Below, piece by piece: positions 1 to 9,354 of a stretch of 64,000 nucleotides of DNA. Origin of the DNA: an uncultured Sphingobacteriales bacterium (GTDB lineage: Bacteria > Bacteroidota > Bacteroidia > Chitinophagales > Chitinophagaceae); contig CALKHN010000013.1 of NCBI GenBank assembly GCA_937991535.1, forward strand, positions 238,057 through 302,056, given 5' to 3'. The notes under the pieces were generated by a model. The model ran no database searches, was not told the DNA's origin, and was given only the letters and a program-made list of their open reading frames with translations. Each line of letters opens with the position of its first letter. The stretch's first letter is position 1. A program made the position numbers and the translations under genes.

Positions 1-1
1 A

Positions 2-184
2 ACCAAAGACCGGGCAAGAGGTGAACACGATTATAAGATCAATCTTAAAGCAGAACTGGAAATTCGTCTCCTTCATGAAAAAATTGATCATTTACTCCTT
101 GATCAAAACAGGAAGCTGCTGGAAATACAACAAACACAAAACGATATGTTCAGCCGCATAGCTAAAAGATTAGAAGCGCAATAA
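2..184 (+). CDS. DUF1003 family protein, C-terminal end (partial)
   Basis: The reading frame is open from the window edge to TAA at 182-184 and encodes 60 residues. It contains the run ARGEHDYKINLKAELEIRLL followed by HEKIDHLL, which resembles the C-terminal cytosolic tail of DUF1003 membrane proteins as I remember that family. The tail is charged and probably a coiled coil; the membrane segments would lie upstream, outside the window. The family's function is not established. The assignment rests on tail similarity only. Confidence 0.7.
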   Translation, partial: TKDRARGEHDYKINLKAELEIRLLHEKIDHLLLDQNRKLLEIQQTQNDMFSRIAKRLEAQ

Positions 185-309
185 AGGCAACAGTAAAAAA
201 TATACATACCAAACGGAACGGCTATACGCAGTTTAGGAGTAGTTGTGCAAAATATAATCTCTTTTTCTAAAAGAAATGAACTAACTTAATACCACTAAAA
301 GTTCTTTTT

Positions 310-711
310 ATGATACATCTAACGATTTCCCGCATAGCCATATGGCTTCTGGCCATTGTTATGATTATCTTCGGCATTATGCATTTCACCAATCCAAATG
401 AAATGCTCAACTATGTGCCGTTGTATCTTCCAAAAGGAATAGTATGGGTTTATTTTGTTGGCATTGCTTTTATACTTGCTGCCATAGCCTTTATAACCAA
501 CCGTTACATATCTCTTGCAGGCTACCTCCTGGCTGCTTTATTGGTTATGTTTGTAATATTGATTCACATTCCCAATCATTTAAATTCAGGTGATCCCATG
601 ATGCGGCAATTGGCGCTTGTTAATGCACTAAAAGATACTGCCATAGCCGGATTCTCCATGTATATTGCCAGTATTGCGAGGCACCAGCGCCTGACTGAAT
701 CCGACAAGTAA
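310..711 (+). CDS. DoxX-like integral membrane protein
   Basis: A 133-residue protein that is almost entirely hydrophobic, with about four membrane-spanning segments (roughly residues 5-25, 45-65, 68-88 and 105-125). The motif FGIMHF at residues 21-26 followed by a short polar loop is typical of the small DoxX/DoxX-like family in Bacteroidota. These proteins sit in the inner membrane and their biochemical role is mostly undefined; some members are linked to quinone or thiol redox chemistry. It stands alone and faces the convergent protease gene, with a hairpin between them. Family assignment is fair; function is open. Confidence 0.7.
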   Translation: MIHLTISRIAIWLLAIVMIIFGIMHFTNPNEMLNYVPLYLPKGIVWVYFVGIAFILAAIAFITNRYISLAGYLLAALLVMFVILIHIPNHLNSGDPMMRQLALVNALKDTAIAGFSMYIASIARHQRLTESDK

Positions 712-822
712 ATGCCGGCCTTAATAATCCCTAACGCGTTTTACGATACAACAACTACATTTACACATCACCGTAGGTGCAGGCAGCATCGGAATGCCAA
801 TTTTCGTGCAGCAAGAAAAAGA

Positions 823-843
823 GAAAAATGATTACCATTTTTC
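823..843. terminator. AT-rich hairpin between convergent genes
   Basis: GAAAAATG and CATTTTTC form an 8-bp perfect stem around the loop ATTAC. The stem ends in A and T runs on both strands, so it could terminate transcription of the DoxX-like gene (+) and of the metalloprotease gene (-). There is no GC-rich core, so strength is uncertain. Confidence 0.5.
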
Positions 844-867
844 CGCTTTAGCCTTAGTATTTTCAGT

Positions 868-3498
868 TTATTTTACCGATAATGCCTTATCAATAATAAA
901 ATCAAGATTGGTACGATGAGCCCGTGTTTGCTCATTGGCAGATACAGCTGTGCCCAGCATTGATTTTACTTTTTTCAGTGAAGATAACGCCGCCGCTTTT
1001 GAAGCATTATCATACGTGTTTGGCAACGAACTGCCGGCAATTGCCACCAACGCCTTTACATATTCAGTTTGCAGGTTTATCCTGTAGAGATTAACATTGG
1101 TTTTGAGATCTGCAGCAAAGAAATATTTATTCAGATCCGATGTAAGATTGGCTGTACTGTAGGCGTTACCATACAGCCCGCTGTTGTTGATGCGCTGCAA
1201 AGTAACCGGGTGCAGCAATTGTGCCAATACAGATAACTGAATGCTCTGAGCGGTTGACTGGGGTTTATAATCTTCCGTAGAACCAAAGAAATTAAAACCC
1301 CTGCGTTGAAGCTGCAGGTAGGGGTACAGCGATGCATCTGCATTGAACACATTGGGCGAAAAAATATATTTATTCAGTAACGCAAGGGCGCTCTTCTGTG
1401 TTTCCGCCGAAACAGGCGTAAAGGGTTTACTGATGGCTTTTTGTTCGGGGAAACTTCTGTCTACATACACCCCGCCAATATAACGGCTAACCGCACTGGC
1501 CATTTGTGCCCGCTGGCTCTGCAGCATCAGGTAACGCTGCCGCAATTGATGGTAGCTTTGCCCGGGCCTGGTGTATCTTTCCTTTAATTTGGGCAATAAT
1601 GAATTAACGAGTTTAAAACGGTCCTCGGCATAGGTAATCATATCGTTACTCATATCGTTGATCATCACCCTGGGATCTATTCCTCCTCCCGGCGAACGCA
1701 TATCATCTGCATCATTGCCAAAAGTGAGTTGTGGATCCGTGCTGCGACTGAGTATTTTATTGAGTGCTGATTGCTCTTCAGCAGCAGCAAAAGGAGTATA
1801 GCCGTATTCGATAGCCCATATATCATAAGGGCCTGCTTTGGTTGTATAATAATTTCCCTGCTTACTTCGGTCCAGGCTTACATTAATGGCGGGATAATCC
1901 ATTACCGAGCCGATCATTCCAATTTTATCGGTAATGGTTTTATCATTGATTTGCGCCGGGCTAAGCATCTGGCTGGCCTTCATATTGTGATTCAATCCCA
2001 GTGTATGCCCCATTTCATGCATGATAAGGTAAATCAGAAATTCCCGGTGCATCTCTTTCACGGTCTCCGGCTTATTATCCAGCGCTTCCAGTACAGTAAG
2101 CCCGGCAATATATTGTGATTGTAATTCACGGGCAACATCACAAAACTGAAGCTGATTTTTATTAAAGCTTAATTGTGGTTCTTTATACCCGTCAGCTTCC
2201 CATGGCAATCGCGCTCCTGGAAAGCCCGTTGCACCGCTACCATTGAACAGGTCGTCATAATTAACCGTACCCGCGCCGCTTCTCCACTCAACAGTTATAT
2301 CTGCACCTAAAATTTGGCCCGTGCGGGGGTTAAAAAAGCTGGGGCCTATGGCGCCATAGCTTGGGTAAGGGCTGCTTACCCAGCGAATAACATTATACCG
2401 GATATCTGCCGGATCCCAGGTAGCGGTATCGGGCATGATCTTCATAACAATGGCATTTTTAAACCCTGCTTTCTCAAAAGCCTCATTCCATTTTTCGCCT
2501 GCTTCTTTAATAATTTCCCTGTACTCAACCGGAGTGGTATTTTCAATCCAGTATACTACAGGTTCCACTGGTTCGCTTATGGCTGCAGCAGGGTCTTTTT
2601 TTGCGAGATGCCAACGGCTGATAAAGTCTTTATACGGCGTAGCTGATACAGAAGTAAGATCCTGCACTTCCGCTCCAAAATAACCTACACGCGGATCATC
2701 ACGGCGCGGACGGTAATCGTTTTGCGGCATAGCAAGAAAAGAATGCTGCATGCGAATGCGGTTATAACGTGCATCTGTAATGTCGTCTCCTCCCTGGTTA
2801 AAAGGCATTGGATTATCGTATACGAGATCTACCACCACGTCGGTATTATCGGGGTACGATCTTATATGGCTGTATTTTGATTTGCCTGCATTAAGCATCC
2901 CTAAATTGAATACTGCCGTGGGGGGTGTGCCCGGCGCTACCAAAGGCTTTACAGGATCCATTTTCTCGCTCAAAAACAATCCATCAGCAGCTACCAGGTA
3001 GCCCAATGAATCTTCAGCAACTATTTTTTCCGAAAAAAAGAGAGCTGGTGCTGCGTCTACATTGGCGGCCTTGCTAACAGCATTGGACGAATCGTAATGA
3101 AAACTGGTGTTTTGCCGTGCAAATTCCAGCTTGTCAAACGCTTTGCCGATGCTAAAGGCAAATGTGGCTCTTATCATATTCTGGTTCAGGTAAAGTTTTG
3201 TTGGTCCGCCCATGGAAAAGCTCTGGTATATATATTCTTTCCCGAGCTGATCCTTCTTTATATACAACTGCACACTGCCGGTTGCCGTGTCCTGGTATAT
3301 CGTAAAAAGTCCATCGGTTTTTTTACTTGATTTTATCTTTTCAGCTATAGTGGCTTTGGGCGGTTTAGGAGGTGTTTTTTTTGTTGTATCAACAACCGGC
3401 GCGGGAACAGCATCGGTTTTTTTTTGTTTTTTTTGCGCCAGCACAGCAACGCCGATCAAACAGCAGCTCAATGCCAGCAAGGCAGCTTTTTTATACAT
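868..3498 (-). CDS. Secreted zinc-dependent metalloprotease (DUF5117/DUF5118/DUF4953 type)
   Basis: About 876 residues from the ATG at 3498, chosen because it opens with a signal peptide (MYKKAALLALSCCLIGVAVL, then AQ); a further 16 in-frame codons upstream have no signal character. The zinc site HEMGHTLGLNHN lies near residue 494 of this form, the extended HExxHxxGxxH metzincin signature with a catalytic Glu. A proline/lysine-rich linker follows the signal, then the N-terminal domain and the protease domain, matching the large zinc-dependent proteases common in Bacteroidota. It probably acts in the periplasm or outside the cell; the substrate is unknown. There is no T9SS sorting domain and the gene is monocistronic. 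Confidence 0.88.
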   Translation of the reverse strand: MYKKAALLALSCCLIGVAVLAQKKQKKTDAVPAPVVDTTKKTPPKPPKATIAEKIKSSKKTDGLFTIYQDTATGSVQLYIKKDQLGKEYIYQSFSMGGPTKLYLNQNMIRATFAFSIGKAFDKLEFARQNTSFHYDSSNAVSKAANVDAAPALFFSEKIVAEDSLGYLVAADGLFLSEKMDPVKPLVAPGTPPTAVFNLGMLNAGKSKYSHIRSYPDNTDVVVDLVYDNPMPFNQGGDDITDARYNRIRMQHSFLAMPQNDYRPRRDDPRVGYFGAEVQDLTSVSATPYKDFISRWHLAKKDPAAAISEPVEPVVYWIENTTPVEYREIIKEAGEKWNEAFEKAGFKNAIVMKIMPDTATWDPADIRYNVIRWVSSPYPSYGAIGPSFFNPRTGQILGADITVEWRSGAGTVNYDDLFNGSGATGFPGARLPWEADGYKEPQLSFNKNQLQFCDVARELQSQYIAGLTVLEALDNKPETVKEMHREFLIYLIMHEMGHTLGLNHNMKASQMLSPAQINDKTITDKIGMIGSVMDYPAINVSLDRSKQGNYYTTKAGPYDIWAIEYGYTPFAAAEEQSALNKILSRSTDPQLTFGNDADDMRSPGGGIDPRVMINDMSNDMITYAEDRFKLVNSLLPKLKERYTRPGQSYHQLRQRYLMLQSQRAQMASAVSRYIGGVYVDRSFPEQKAISKPFTPVSAETQKSALALLNKYIFSPNVFNADASLYPYLQLQRRGFNFFGSTEDYKPQSTAQSIQLSVLAQLLHPVTLQRINNSGLYGNAYSTANLTSDLNKYFFAADLKTNVNLYRINLQTEYVKALVAIAGSSLPNTYDNASKAAALSSLKKVKSMLGTAVSANEQTRAHRTNLDFIIDKALSVK

Positions 3499-3821
3499 AA
3501 ACGGTATTTTTCTCCAAGATAGAGTGTTTGGTATTGATAGCAGCAATATTTTTGTGAGAGGCTATTAACTGGGTTAACAGAATAAAAAGAATTACGAAAG
3601 GCAAAAGCTGGCCAAAGTAAAGTTCAACTTATTACTAATCAATACTCAAGATGCTTGTTTATATAAAAGCAAAGTCTATTTACTATCCGTTCTTGAATAA
3701 ATATCTGTTTATTTGTATCAGTCTTCTGTCTTCTAAAAATATATCGCATGATTGTTTAAGAGTCCTGGTTAACTTAGGGGTTTATTACTAAATTTGTTAT
3801 CAAACCTGCATATTTATAGAT
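3499..3821. other. AT-rich intergenic region before the restriction-modification pair
   Basis: This 323-bp gap between divergent genes is markedly AT-rich, like the two genes that follow and unlike those before it. It should contain the protease promoter (-) and the methyltransferase promoter (+). Two GTTAAC hexamers (about 3574 and 3768) are the only repeat noticed. No tRNA or integrase-type attachment site was recognised. Confidence 0.5.
3789..3796 (+). promoter_or_regulatory. Candidate -7 box of the methyltransferase promoter
   Basis: TAAATTTG matches the Bacteroidota -7 consensus TAnnTTTG and lies 25 nt before the methyltransferase ATG. No good TTG/TTTG -33 element stands at the usual 19-21 nt spacing. 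Confidence 0.45.
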
Positions 3822-4832
3822 ATGATTTACAAAATACAAGATGTCCAGGAAGAATTGTCTGTAGTTGCAGAAGAAATGGAGCAATATATTCGAAAGAAGA
3901 AAATTAAGGTGGGTAAAGATGGGGCAATTACTACTCAAGCATACCAGACACTTCTTGAGTTTTATGCTGCTGAGAATGATGTCATAAACGAAAATCCAGT
4001 TTATGTACTCAATGGCAATAAAATAGAGGTCAAAACAAAACCCTTTTTTGAAAGTGAAAACCATAGGGTTTCAATATTTCAGGACGATGCTATTAATTTT
4101 TTAAAAAACCTGCCAGCCGCAAGTGTTGATGTAATTACCACAGATCCCGCTTATTCGGGAATGAATCAAAAATTAAAGTTGGGAAGTGGCAAAATAATAG
4201 GAAAATATAGTGATGCTGGAAAAGGTCATGCGAAATGGTTTGAGGAATTTCATGATACAGAACAGAACTATAAAGCTTTCTTGCAGGAATGCTATAGGGT
4301 ATTAAAGAGTAACAGGCATATTTATATAATGTTTGATTCATATTCCCTTTTAACCCTTGCTCCAATTGTTCGAGATGTTTTTGAAGTAAAGAATCTTCTT
4401 TGTTGGGATAAAGTAAACATTGGACTTGGGCATTATTTCAGAAGGAGACATGAGTTTATAATGTTTGCAAGTAAAGGAAAACGTTCCTTGAACTCCAAAA
4501 GCATTCCTGATGTTTGGAAAATTAAAAGAGTAGCAGGGGCGCAATACCCAACACAAAAACCAACAGAAGTTTTTGAATTGATGCTAAAGGGAAGTGCAGA
4601 AAAGGATTTTGTTGTTTGTGATCCATTTCTCGGTAGTGGTTCATCTGCTATTGCGGCAATAAAAAGTAATTGCAAATTTTTAGGCTGCGATATTTCAGAA
4701 AAATCAATTTCCTTTTCAAAGGAAAGAATTGAACAGTTTTTAAAAACAAAAGCAGATATGTATCAAAAGGCATCTCTTCTAGGCGATGATGAAGCGATGA
4801 CAAAATTATTTATGAATGGCAAATCTAAGTAA
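3822..4832 (+). CDS. DNA methyltransferase of a restriction-modification system (beta-class, N6-adenine or N4-cytosine)
   Basis: 336 residues. The catalytic motif IV reads TTDPAYSG (DPAY at residues 108-111) and comes before the SAM-binding motif I, CDPFLGSGSS at 266-275. That order defines beta-class amino-methyltransferases, in which the target-recognition segment lies between the two motifs. An N-terminal stretch of about 80 lysine- and glutamate-rich residues precedes the core. The gene overlaps the AlwI-type endonuclease gene by 17 bp, so the pair is probably translated together and this enzyme protects the host DNA from it. Base composition is AT-rich compared with the neighbours, suggesting transfer. 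Specificity is not readable from sequence. Confidence 0.9.
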   Translation: MIYKIQDVQEELSVVAEEMEQYIRKKKIKVGKDGAITTQAYQTLLEFYAAENDVINENPVYVLNGNKIEVKTKPFFESENHRVSIFQDDAINFLKNLPAASVDVITTDPAYSGMNQKLKLGSGKIIGKYSDAGKGHAKWFEEFHDTEQNYKAFLQECYRVLKSNRHIYIMFDSYSLLTLAPIVRDVFEVKNLLCWDKVNIGLGHYFRRRHEFIMFASKGKRSLNSKSIPDVWKIKRVAGAQYPTQKPTEVFELMLKGSAEKDFVVCDPFLGSGSSAIAAIKSNCKFLGCDISEKSISFSKERIEQFLKTKADMYQKASLLGDDEAMTKLFMNGKSK

Positions 4833-6489
4833 AACACGAACTGTATTTGCCTTCACTTCTCCCCGAACAATTGAAAAGATTATTCCAGAAATTCATGTAC
4901 TTGTTGACTCTTTTGCGGGCCAGGAATGGAATACAGAAACCCAAATTGCTTTTTTCCATAATCTATTTAATTCTCAATTCTACGAAGGGGACAAAATACC
5001 TGACAATATATCCCTTGCGGCAAGGGATAGAATTACGAGAGCACCCAAAGCCTTAGGCTTTGTTGATTTAAAGCCCAAAATAAAGCTTACAGAAGTTGGC
5101 GAAAAATTATTGAGCGGAATAAGAGTGCATGAAGTAATCGCAAAGCAACTTTTTAAATTTCAGCTTCCATCTCCATATCATAAAGTTTCTGCGGAAAAAG
5201 GATTTGGTGTAAGGCCATATTTAGAATTGTTGCGACTTACAAATGAATTAGGAAATTTATCAAAAACGGAAATTGCGATATTCTTTGTGCAAATGACTCA
5301 TCACAACAAATTTAATTCTGTAGTTGGTGCTATCAAAAAATTTCGTGAAGATGCTAAGAAAAATAATAAGAATAGAAAAGAATTTATTGAAGAAAAGTTC
5401 ACAAAGGAAATTCTTAAAATTTATGCCGCGGATATCAAAGCCAACAGTTTAAAAACCCGTGAGAGTGACGATGCATCCCTTACTAAGTTTGTAAAAACTA
5501 AAAAAGGCAATCATATTGATTATGCGGACGCATTTATCCGTTATTTAAGAGCGACACAACTGATTACATTTGATAAGAAAACGTTTAGAATAATTATTGC
5601 TCCTTCAAGAATTTCTGAGGTTAATTATATCCTTAAAAAAGTTGACAGAAGGGCTTTGGCATACAACACTGAATCAGACTATAAAAAGTATCTTTTTAAT
5701 CCATCATCTTTATTGTTGCTTACCGATAATAGAGAATATCTTGAAAAGCGGCTTGCAAAATTATCTGTCCGGTTTAATTCACAGGCAAATATTGATTCAC
5801 TAAAAGATTTGTTAGATGTTACTGAAAAGAAAATGATTTCTGTTGCCATTCAGGAAACAGAAGCGTCATTGAAGAACTACAAAGAGTTTGATGATGTGAT
5901 TGAAGTATTTGATAAAATTACAAAGAAGGATGTTCCAGATCCTCCTCTTTATTTAGAATGGAATGTTTGGCGGTCATTCGTAATGATGAATTATGCGAAG
6001 GATATAATTGGGAATTTTAAAATTGATTTAGATGGAGTTCCTTTATCAACGGCAGGTGGAAATGTTGCCGATATAGAGATACAATATGAAGGTTTTAAAG
6101 TGCTTGTCGAAGTAACTATGTCTACAGGGCAAAAGCAATATGAAATGGAAAATGAATCTGTTGCAAGACATTATGGAAGAGTTCAAAATGCAACTGAAGA
6201 GCCTGTTTATTGTATTTTTATTGCTCCAAAAATCAATGAGGCTACACTTGCTTATTTTTACGATAAAAATATTAAAGCTCCTAAATTTTACGGCGGTAAA
6301 ACGAGAATTGTCCCAATGCATCTCAGCCAATTTATCGCATTTTTAACTATTGCAAAGAACAATGGATTTAATCATTCAAGGATTCTCAAAGCTTATCTGG
6401 ATTCAATGATTAAGAACAATCGGTCGGTTGATGATGAAACAATCTGGTCTCAACAAATTCATGATTCTATACATGTCTGGACAGGTTAG
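4816..6489 (+). CDS. AlwI-family type IIS restriction endonuclease
   Basis: 557 residues, starting inside the end of the methyltransferase gene. The N-terminal part (about 1-350) would carry DNA recognition. The C-terminal part is a PD-(D/E)xK-type nuclease: LYLEWNVWR (E381), NVADIE (D419), LVEVTMSTG (E432) and YEMENES (E445). The spacing E-38-D-13-E-13-E equals, as I recall it, the active-site residues E418/D456/E469/E482 of the nickase Nt.BspD6I, a member of this family. AlwI cuts GGATC and relatives cut GAGTC, one strand or both. All four active-site residues are present, so the gene looks functional. Whether it nicks or cuts both strands cannot be told. Confidence 0.9.
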   Translation: MANLSKTRTVFAFTSPRTIEKIIPEIHVLVDSFAGQEWNTETQIAFFHNLFNSQFYEGDKIPDNISLAARDRITRAPKALGFVDLKPKIKLTEVGEKLLSGIRVHEVIAKQLFKFQLPSPYHKVSAEKGFGVRPYLELLRLTNELGNLSKTEIAIFFVQMTHHNKFNSVVGAIKKFREDAKKNNKNRKEFIEEKFTKEILKIYAADIKANSLKTRESDDASLTKFVKTKKGNHIDYADAFIRYLRATQLITFDKKTFRIIIAPSRISEVNYILKKVDRRALAYNTESDYKKYLFNPSSLLLLTDNREYLEKRLAKLSVRFNSQANIDSLKDLLDVTEKKMISVAIQETEASLKNYKEFDDVIEVFDKITKKDVPDPPLYLEWNVWRSFVMMNYAKDIIGNFKIDLDGVPLSTAGGNVADIEIQYEGFKVLVEVTMSTGQKQYEMENESVARHYGRVQNATEEPVYCIFIAPKINEATLAYFYDKNIKAPKFYGGKTRIVPMHLSQFIAFLTIAKNNGFNHSRILKAYLDSMIKNNRSVDDETIWSQQIHDSIHVWTG

Positions 6490-6520
6490 CCCATTATTTT
6501 TTAAGTATAAGCAAAATTCT

Positions 6521-7432
6521 TTAATCCGCATTCGCATTTTTCACTTTTTCATCTTCAATCTTCCTGCTCTCATATTCGTCTTTGATTTGCCATTTCCAGC
6601 GGTTATGGCTCCATAGGTATACCTCCGGTTGCTTACGTATCACTTCTTCAAGGTAGCGTACATATTGGAGTGTAAGTTCCCCTTCTTTCATGGCTGCCGG
6701 GTGCAGGCTGGCTAATTTCGTTTCAACAAGGTAGTATCCTCTTTTGGGTTTGGAAAACCGGGCAAATACAACTGGAATATCATTTAAGCGTGCATTTTTT
6801 TCAGGGCCCGTTACAAAAGGCGTCCAGCGGTCAAAAAATTTCACCCAATGCCCCCGTGAAGGATCACCCGGATTTTGGTCGGCTACCAGTGCCAGCAGGT
6901 ATTGTTTATTGCGGTAGGGCAACATGGCGTTTTTCATATCCGTTGCAGGCAACATGGTAGTGCCCGTTCTTTCCCGAAAATATTTAAACAGCCTGTCAAG
7001 TACTTTATTACCAATAGGTATATAAACGGCAAGATATGGATAGAGCAGCTCCTTCGCCACTCTTACATTCACCCATTCCCAGTTAAAATTATGTCCCGCA
7101 TGCACCTGGCAACTTTTACCGGTTCGATACAGCTCATTAAATACCGATGGATCAAATTGTATCCTTTTGCGGAGACTTTTTTCAGATATTGAAAGCAGCT
7201 TGATGGCCTCCAGGAAAGTGTCGGTGAAATTCCTGTAAAACTTTTTGATGAGCGCCATTTTTTCCTTTTCTGTTTTCTCCGGGAAAGCGATAGAAAGGTT
7301 TTTCATCAATACTTTTCTGCGATACCCTAAAACATAATGCAGTAAAAAACTGATGAAATCGGATATACGGTAGATGATCCACAACGGCAGAAAAGAAAAC
7401 AGGTACAGTAAGCCAAGAATAAGATAATACAT
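6521..7432 (-). CDS. Lysophospholipid acyltransferase, LpxL/HtrB family
   Basis: 303 residues. A hydrophobic N-terminal anchor (about 1-35) is followed by the family's HX4(D/E) catalytic motif, HNFNWE, with H114 and E119. DQNPGD near the middle and the C-terminal WSHNRWKW are also typical. Such enzymes attach a secondary acyl chain to lipid A at the inner leaflet of the inner membrane; Bacteroidota versions may also act on other lipids. A perfect -7 box lies 5 nt before the ATG, suggesting a leaderless mRNA. The gene ends 31 bp from the convergent endonuclease gene. LpxH, an earlier enzyme of the pathway, is encoded at about 32 kb. Confidence 0.88.
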   Translation of the reverse strand: MYYLILGLLYLFSFLPLWIIYRISDFISFLLHYVLGYRRKVLMKNLSIAFPEKTEKEKMALIKKFYRNFTDTFLEAIKLLSISEKSLRKRIQFDPSVFNELYRTGKSCQVHAGHNFNWEWVNVRVAKELLYPYLAVYIPIGNKVLDRLFKYFRERTGTTMLPATDMKNAMLPYRNKQYLLALVADQNPGDPSRGHWVKFFDRWTPFVTGPEKNARLNDIPVVFARFSKPKRGYYLVETKLASLHPAAMKEGELTLQYVRYLEEVIRKQPEVYLWSHNRWKWQIKDEYESRKIEDEKVKNANAD

Positions 7433-7437
7433 GGATG

Positions 7438-7445
7438 CAAAGATA
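7438..7445 (-). promoter_or_regulatory. -7 box of the acyltransferase promoter
   Basis: On the minus strand TATCTTTG is a perfect TAnnTTTG and ends 5 nt before the ATG at 7432. At the usual distance the transcript would begin at or next to the start codon. No clear -33 element. Confidence 0.55.
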
Positions 7446-7463
7446 AAAAGGATTTGAAATTAC

Positions 7464-7557
7464 CAGCGATCAGCTTTCAGCCGTGAGCTATCGGTGAGTT
7501 CTTGCTGCTTTCTGATTTGTTAGTTTATCATGTATTCCTTCGGATTTCAAGCTTAAG
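7464..7557. repeat. Degenerate intergenic repeats (types A and B)
   Basis: 7464-7497 is built of AGC/CAG words (CAGCGATCAGCTTTCAGCC), like stretches at 13591 and 37403. 7538-7557 is CTTCGGATTTCAAGCTTAAG, identical over 20 nt to 9449-9468 and followed again by a TCGGATTT word. No coding potential. Confidence 0.65.
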
Positions 7558-7640
7558 GCTTCGGATTTTGTTCACAATGCGATCTGACCCTCCCCGTGTC
7601 GGGTGCCGGCCGTATTCCTTTCGATTTTCGGGCTTCTGAT

Positions 7641-9260
7641 CTACAGTACAATATTCTGCACCTGTTCACTTTTATGCGGATAATCGGTGTTGAAATGAAG
7701 TCCCCGGCTTTCGTGCCTGAACTGAGCCGATTTAACAATAAGATACCCTACAGTGATCATATTGCGCAACTGGCAAAGCTGGGGGGATACTTCTGTGGTT
7801 TTATACAGCTCTTCCGTTTCTTCATGCATCATATCTAAGCGACGCATAGCACGTTCCAGCCGGGTGTTGGTTCGCACAATGCCTACATAATCACTCATCA
7901 GCAGCTGCAGTTCTTTTAAGCTCTGGGTAATCAGGATCATTTCCTTTGGAGCGGTGGTGCCTTCGGCGCGCCAGTCGGGTATGGCATTGCGGTGCCAGTT
8001 TCCCCACTCCCTGCCCGAATGATCGTTTATTTTCTTTACCGCATCAACATATGCTCTGTGCGCAAACACCATTGCTTCAAGCAGGGAATTGCTGGCCAGC
8101 CTGTTTGCCCCGTGCAAACCCGTGGAGGCGCATTCGCCCGCTGCATACAAATGCCGGATTGAAGTTCTTGCCCATTCATCGGTTTTAATACCACCGCAAC
8201 TGTAGTGCGCGGCAGGCGCCACGGGAATCATATCTTTGGCCACATCAATACCAATGGATAAACATTTTTCGTGGATATTGGGAAAGTGATGCAGGAACTT
8301 TTCCTGGTTCATACCGAGGCAATCCAACCACACATGTTCCGTACCAGTTCTTTTCATTTCATTGTCTATAGCTCTTGCAACAATATCGCGGGGAGCAAGG
8401 TCTTTGCGGGCGTCATATCTTTCCATAAAAGCTTCCCCATCGCCGTTGCGTAAAATACCACCATCGCCCCTTACCGCTTCGGTTATCAAAAAGGCCTGCC
8501 CTTTTACGCCGGGCTCATATAATGCGGTAGGATGAAACTGGATGAACTCCATATTTTCAATTCTTCCTTTCGCTCTATAGGCCATAGCCACACCATCACC
8601 GGTGGCAATAACAGGATTGGTAGTGGTACGGTATACCTGCCCGTTACCACCGGTAGCGAGCAGGGTAATAGCGGCGCTTACCTTTTCTATTTTTTTTGTA
8701 CGAAGATTTAAAGCATACACGCCAAAGCATTCAATATCGGGTGTGGCTTTGGTTACCAGATAACCCAGGTGGTGCTGTGTAATAATGTCTACCACAAAGC
8801 AATGGGTGATTACCTCTATATTGGATTGCGTTTTTATCGCTTCTAAGAGCGCTCTTTCCATTTCCCTGCCGGTTACATCTTTGTGGTGAAGTATGCGAAA
8901 CTCGCTATGACCTCCTTCTTTCCCGAGCGCATAATCGCCATCCGGTTCCTTATCAAACTTAGTACCCCATTCTATCATTTCCTTTATCCTGTCTACTCCT
9001 TCTTTTACCACTATCTCCACCGTTCTTTGATTGCATAATCCATCTCCGGCGATCAATGTATCTTCTATGTGTTTTTCAAAGCTGTCATTTTCATTGTCCC
9101 ATACACCCGCAATGCCACCCTGGGCATACTTGGTGTTGGTTTCGTCTGAAGTGGTTTTGGTAAAAATGAGTACTTTTTTATCGGGGCAGTCGCGGGCAAC
9201 TTTTAAGGCATAGGTGAGTCCTGCAATGCCGGAGCCTATAACAAGAAAATCGGTTTGCAT
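7641..9260 (-). CDS. nadB: L-aspartate oxidase
   Basis: 539 residues, full length for NadB. The FAD dinucleotide-binding motif GSGIAG stands at residues 8-13. The succinate dehydrogenase/fumarate reductase flavoprotein signature is clear (YAQGGIAG, HHKDVTGREM, EFIQFHPTALYEPG, HYSCGGIKTDEWARTSI, GLHGANRLASNSLLEA). It oxidises L-aspartate to iminoaspartate, the first step of de novo NAD synthesis in the cytosol; NadA, encoded at 48.0-49.0 kb, uses the product. In many bacteria nadA and nadB are adjacent; here they are 39 kb apart. Intergenic repeats border the gene on both sides, so it is probably transcribed alone. Confidence 0.97.
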   Translation of the reverse strand: MQTDFLVIGSGIAGLTYALKVARDCPDKKVLIFTKTTSDETNTKYAQGGIAGVWDNENDSFEKHIEDTLIAGDGLCNQRTVEIVVKEGVDRIKEMIEWGTKFDKEPDGDYALGKEGGHSEFRILHHKDVTGREMERALLEAIKTQSNIEVITHCFVVDIITQHHLGYLVTKATPDIECFGVYALNLRTKKIEKVSAAITLLATGGNGQVYRTTTNPVIATGDGVAMAYRAKGRIENMEFIQFHPTALYEPGVKGQAFLITEAVRGDGGILRNGDGEAFMERYDARKDLAPRDIVARAIDNEMKRTGTEHVWLDCLGMNQEKFLHHFPNIHEKCLSIGIDVAKDMIPVAPAAHYSCGGIKTDEWARTSIRHLYAAGECASTGLHGANRLASNSLLEAMVFAHRAYVDAVKKINDHSGREWGNWHRNAIPDWRAEGTTAPKEMILITQSLKELQLLMSDYVGIVRTNTRLERAMRRLDMMHEETEELYKTTEVSPQLCQLRNMITVGYLIVKSAQFRHESRGLHFNTDYPHKSEQVQNIVL

Positions 9261-9354
9261 GATTTTAGATCAATATTTGATGCAAGTTAAGGTGGATAAT
9301 TTGAAAACATGGCTATTGGTATGAGCGTCAATTAACGATAGCATGAATACTACT

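Noticed and set aside
2314..2683. Plus-strand frames inside the metalloprotease gene
   Set aside because: They are antisense to a clear protein with conserved zinc motif and show no family features.
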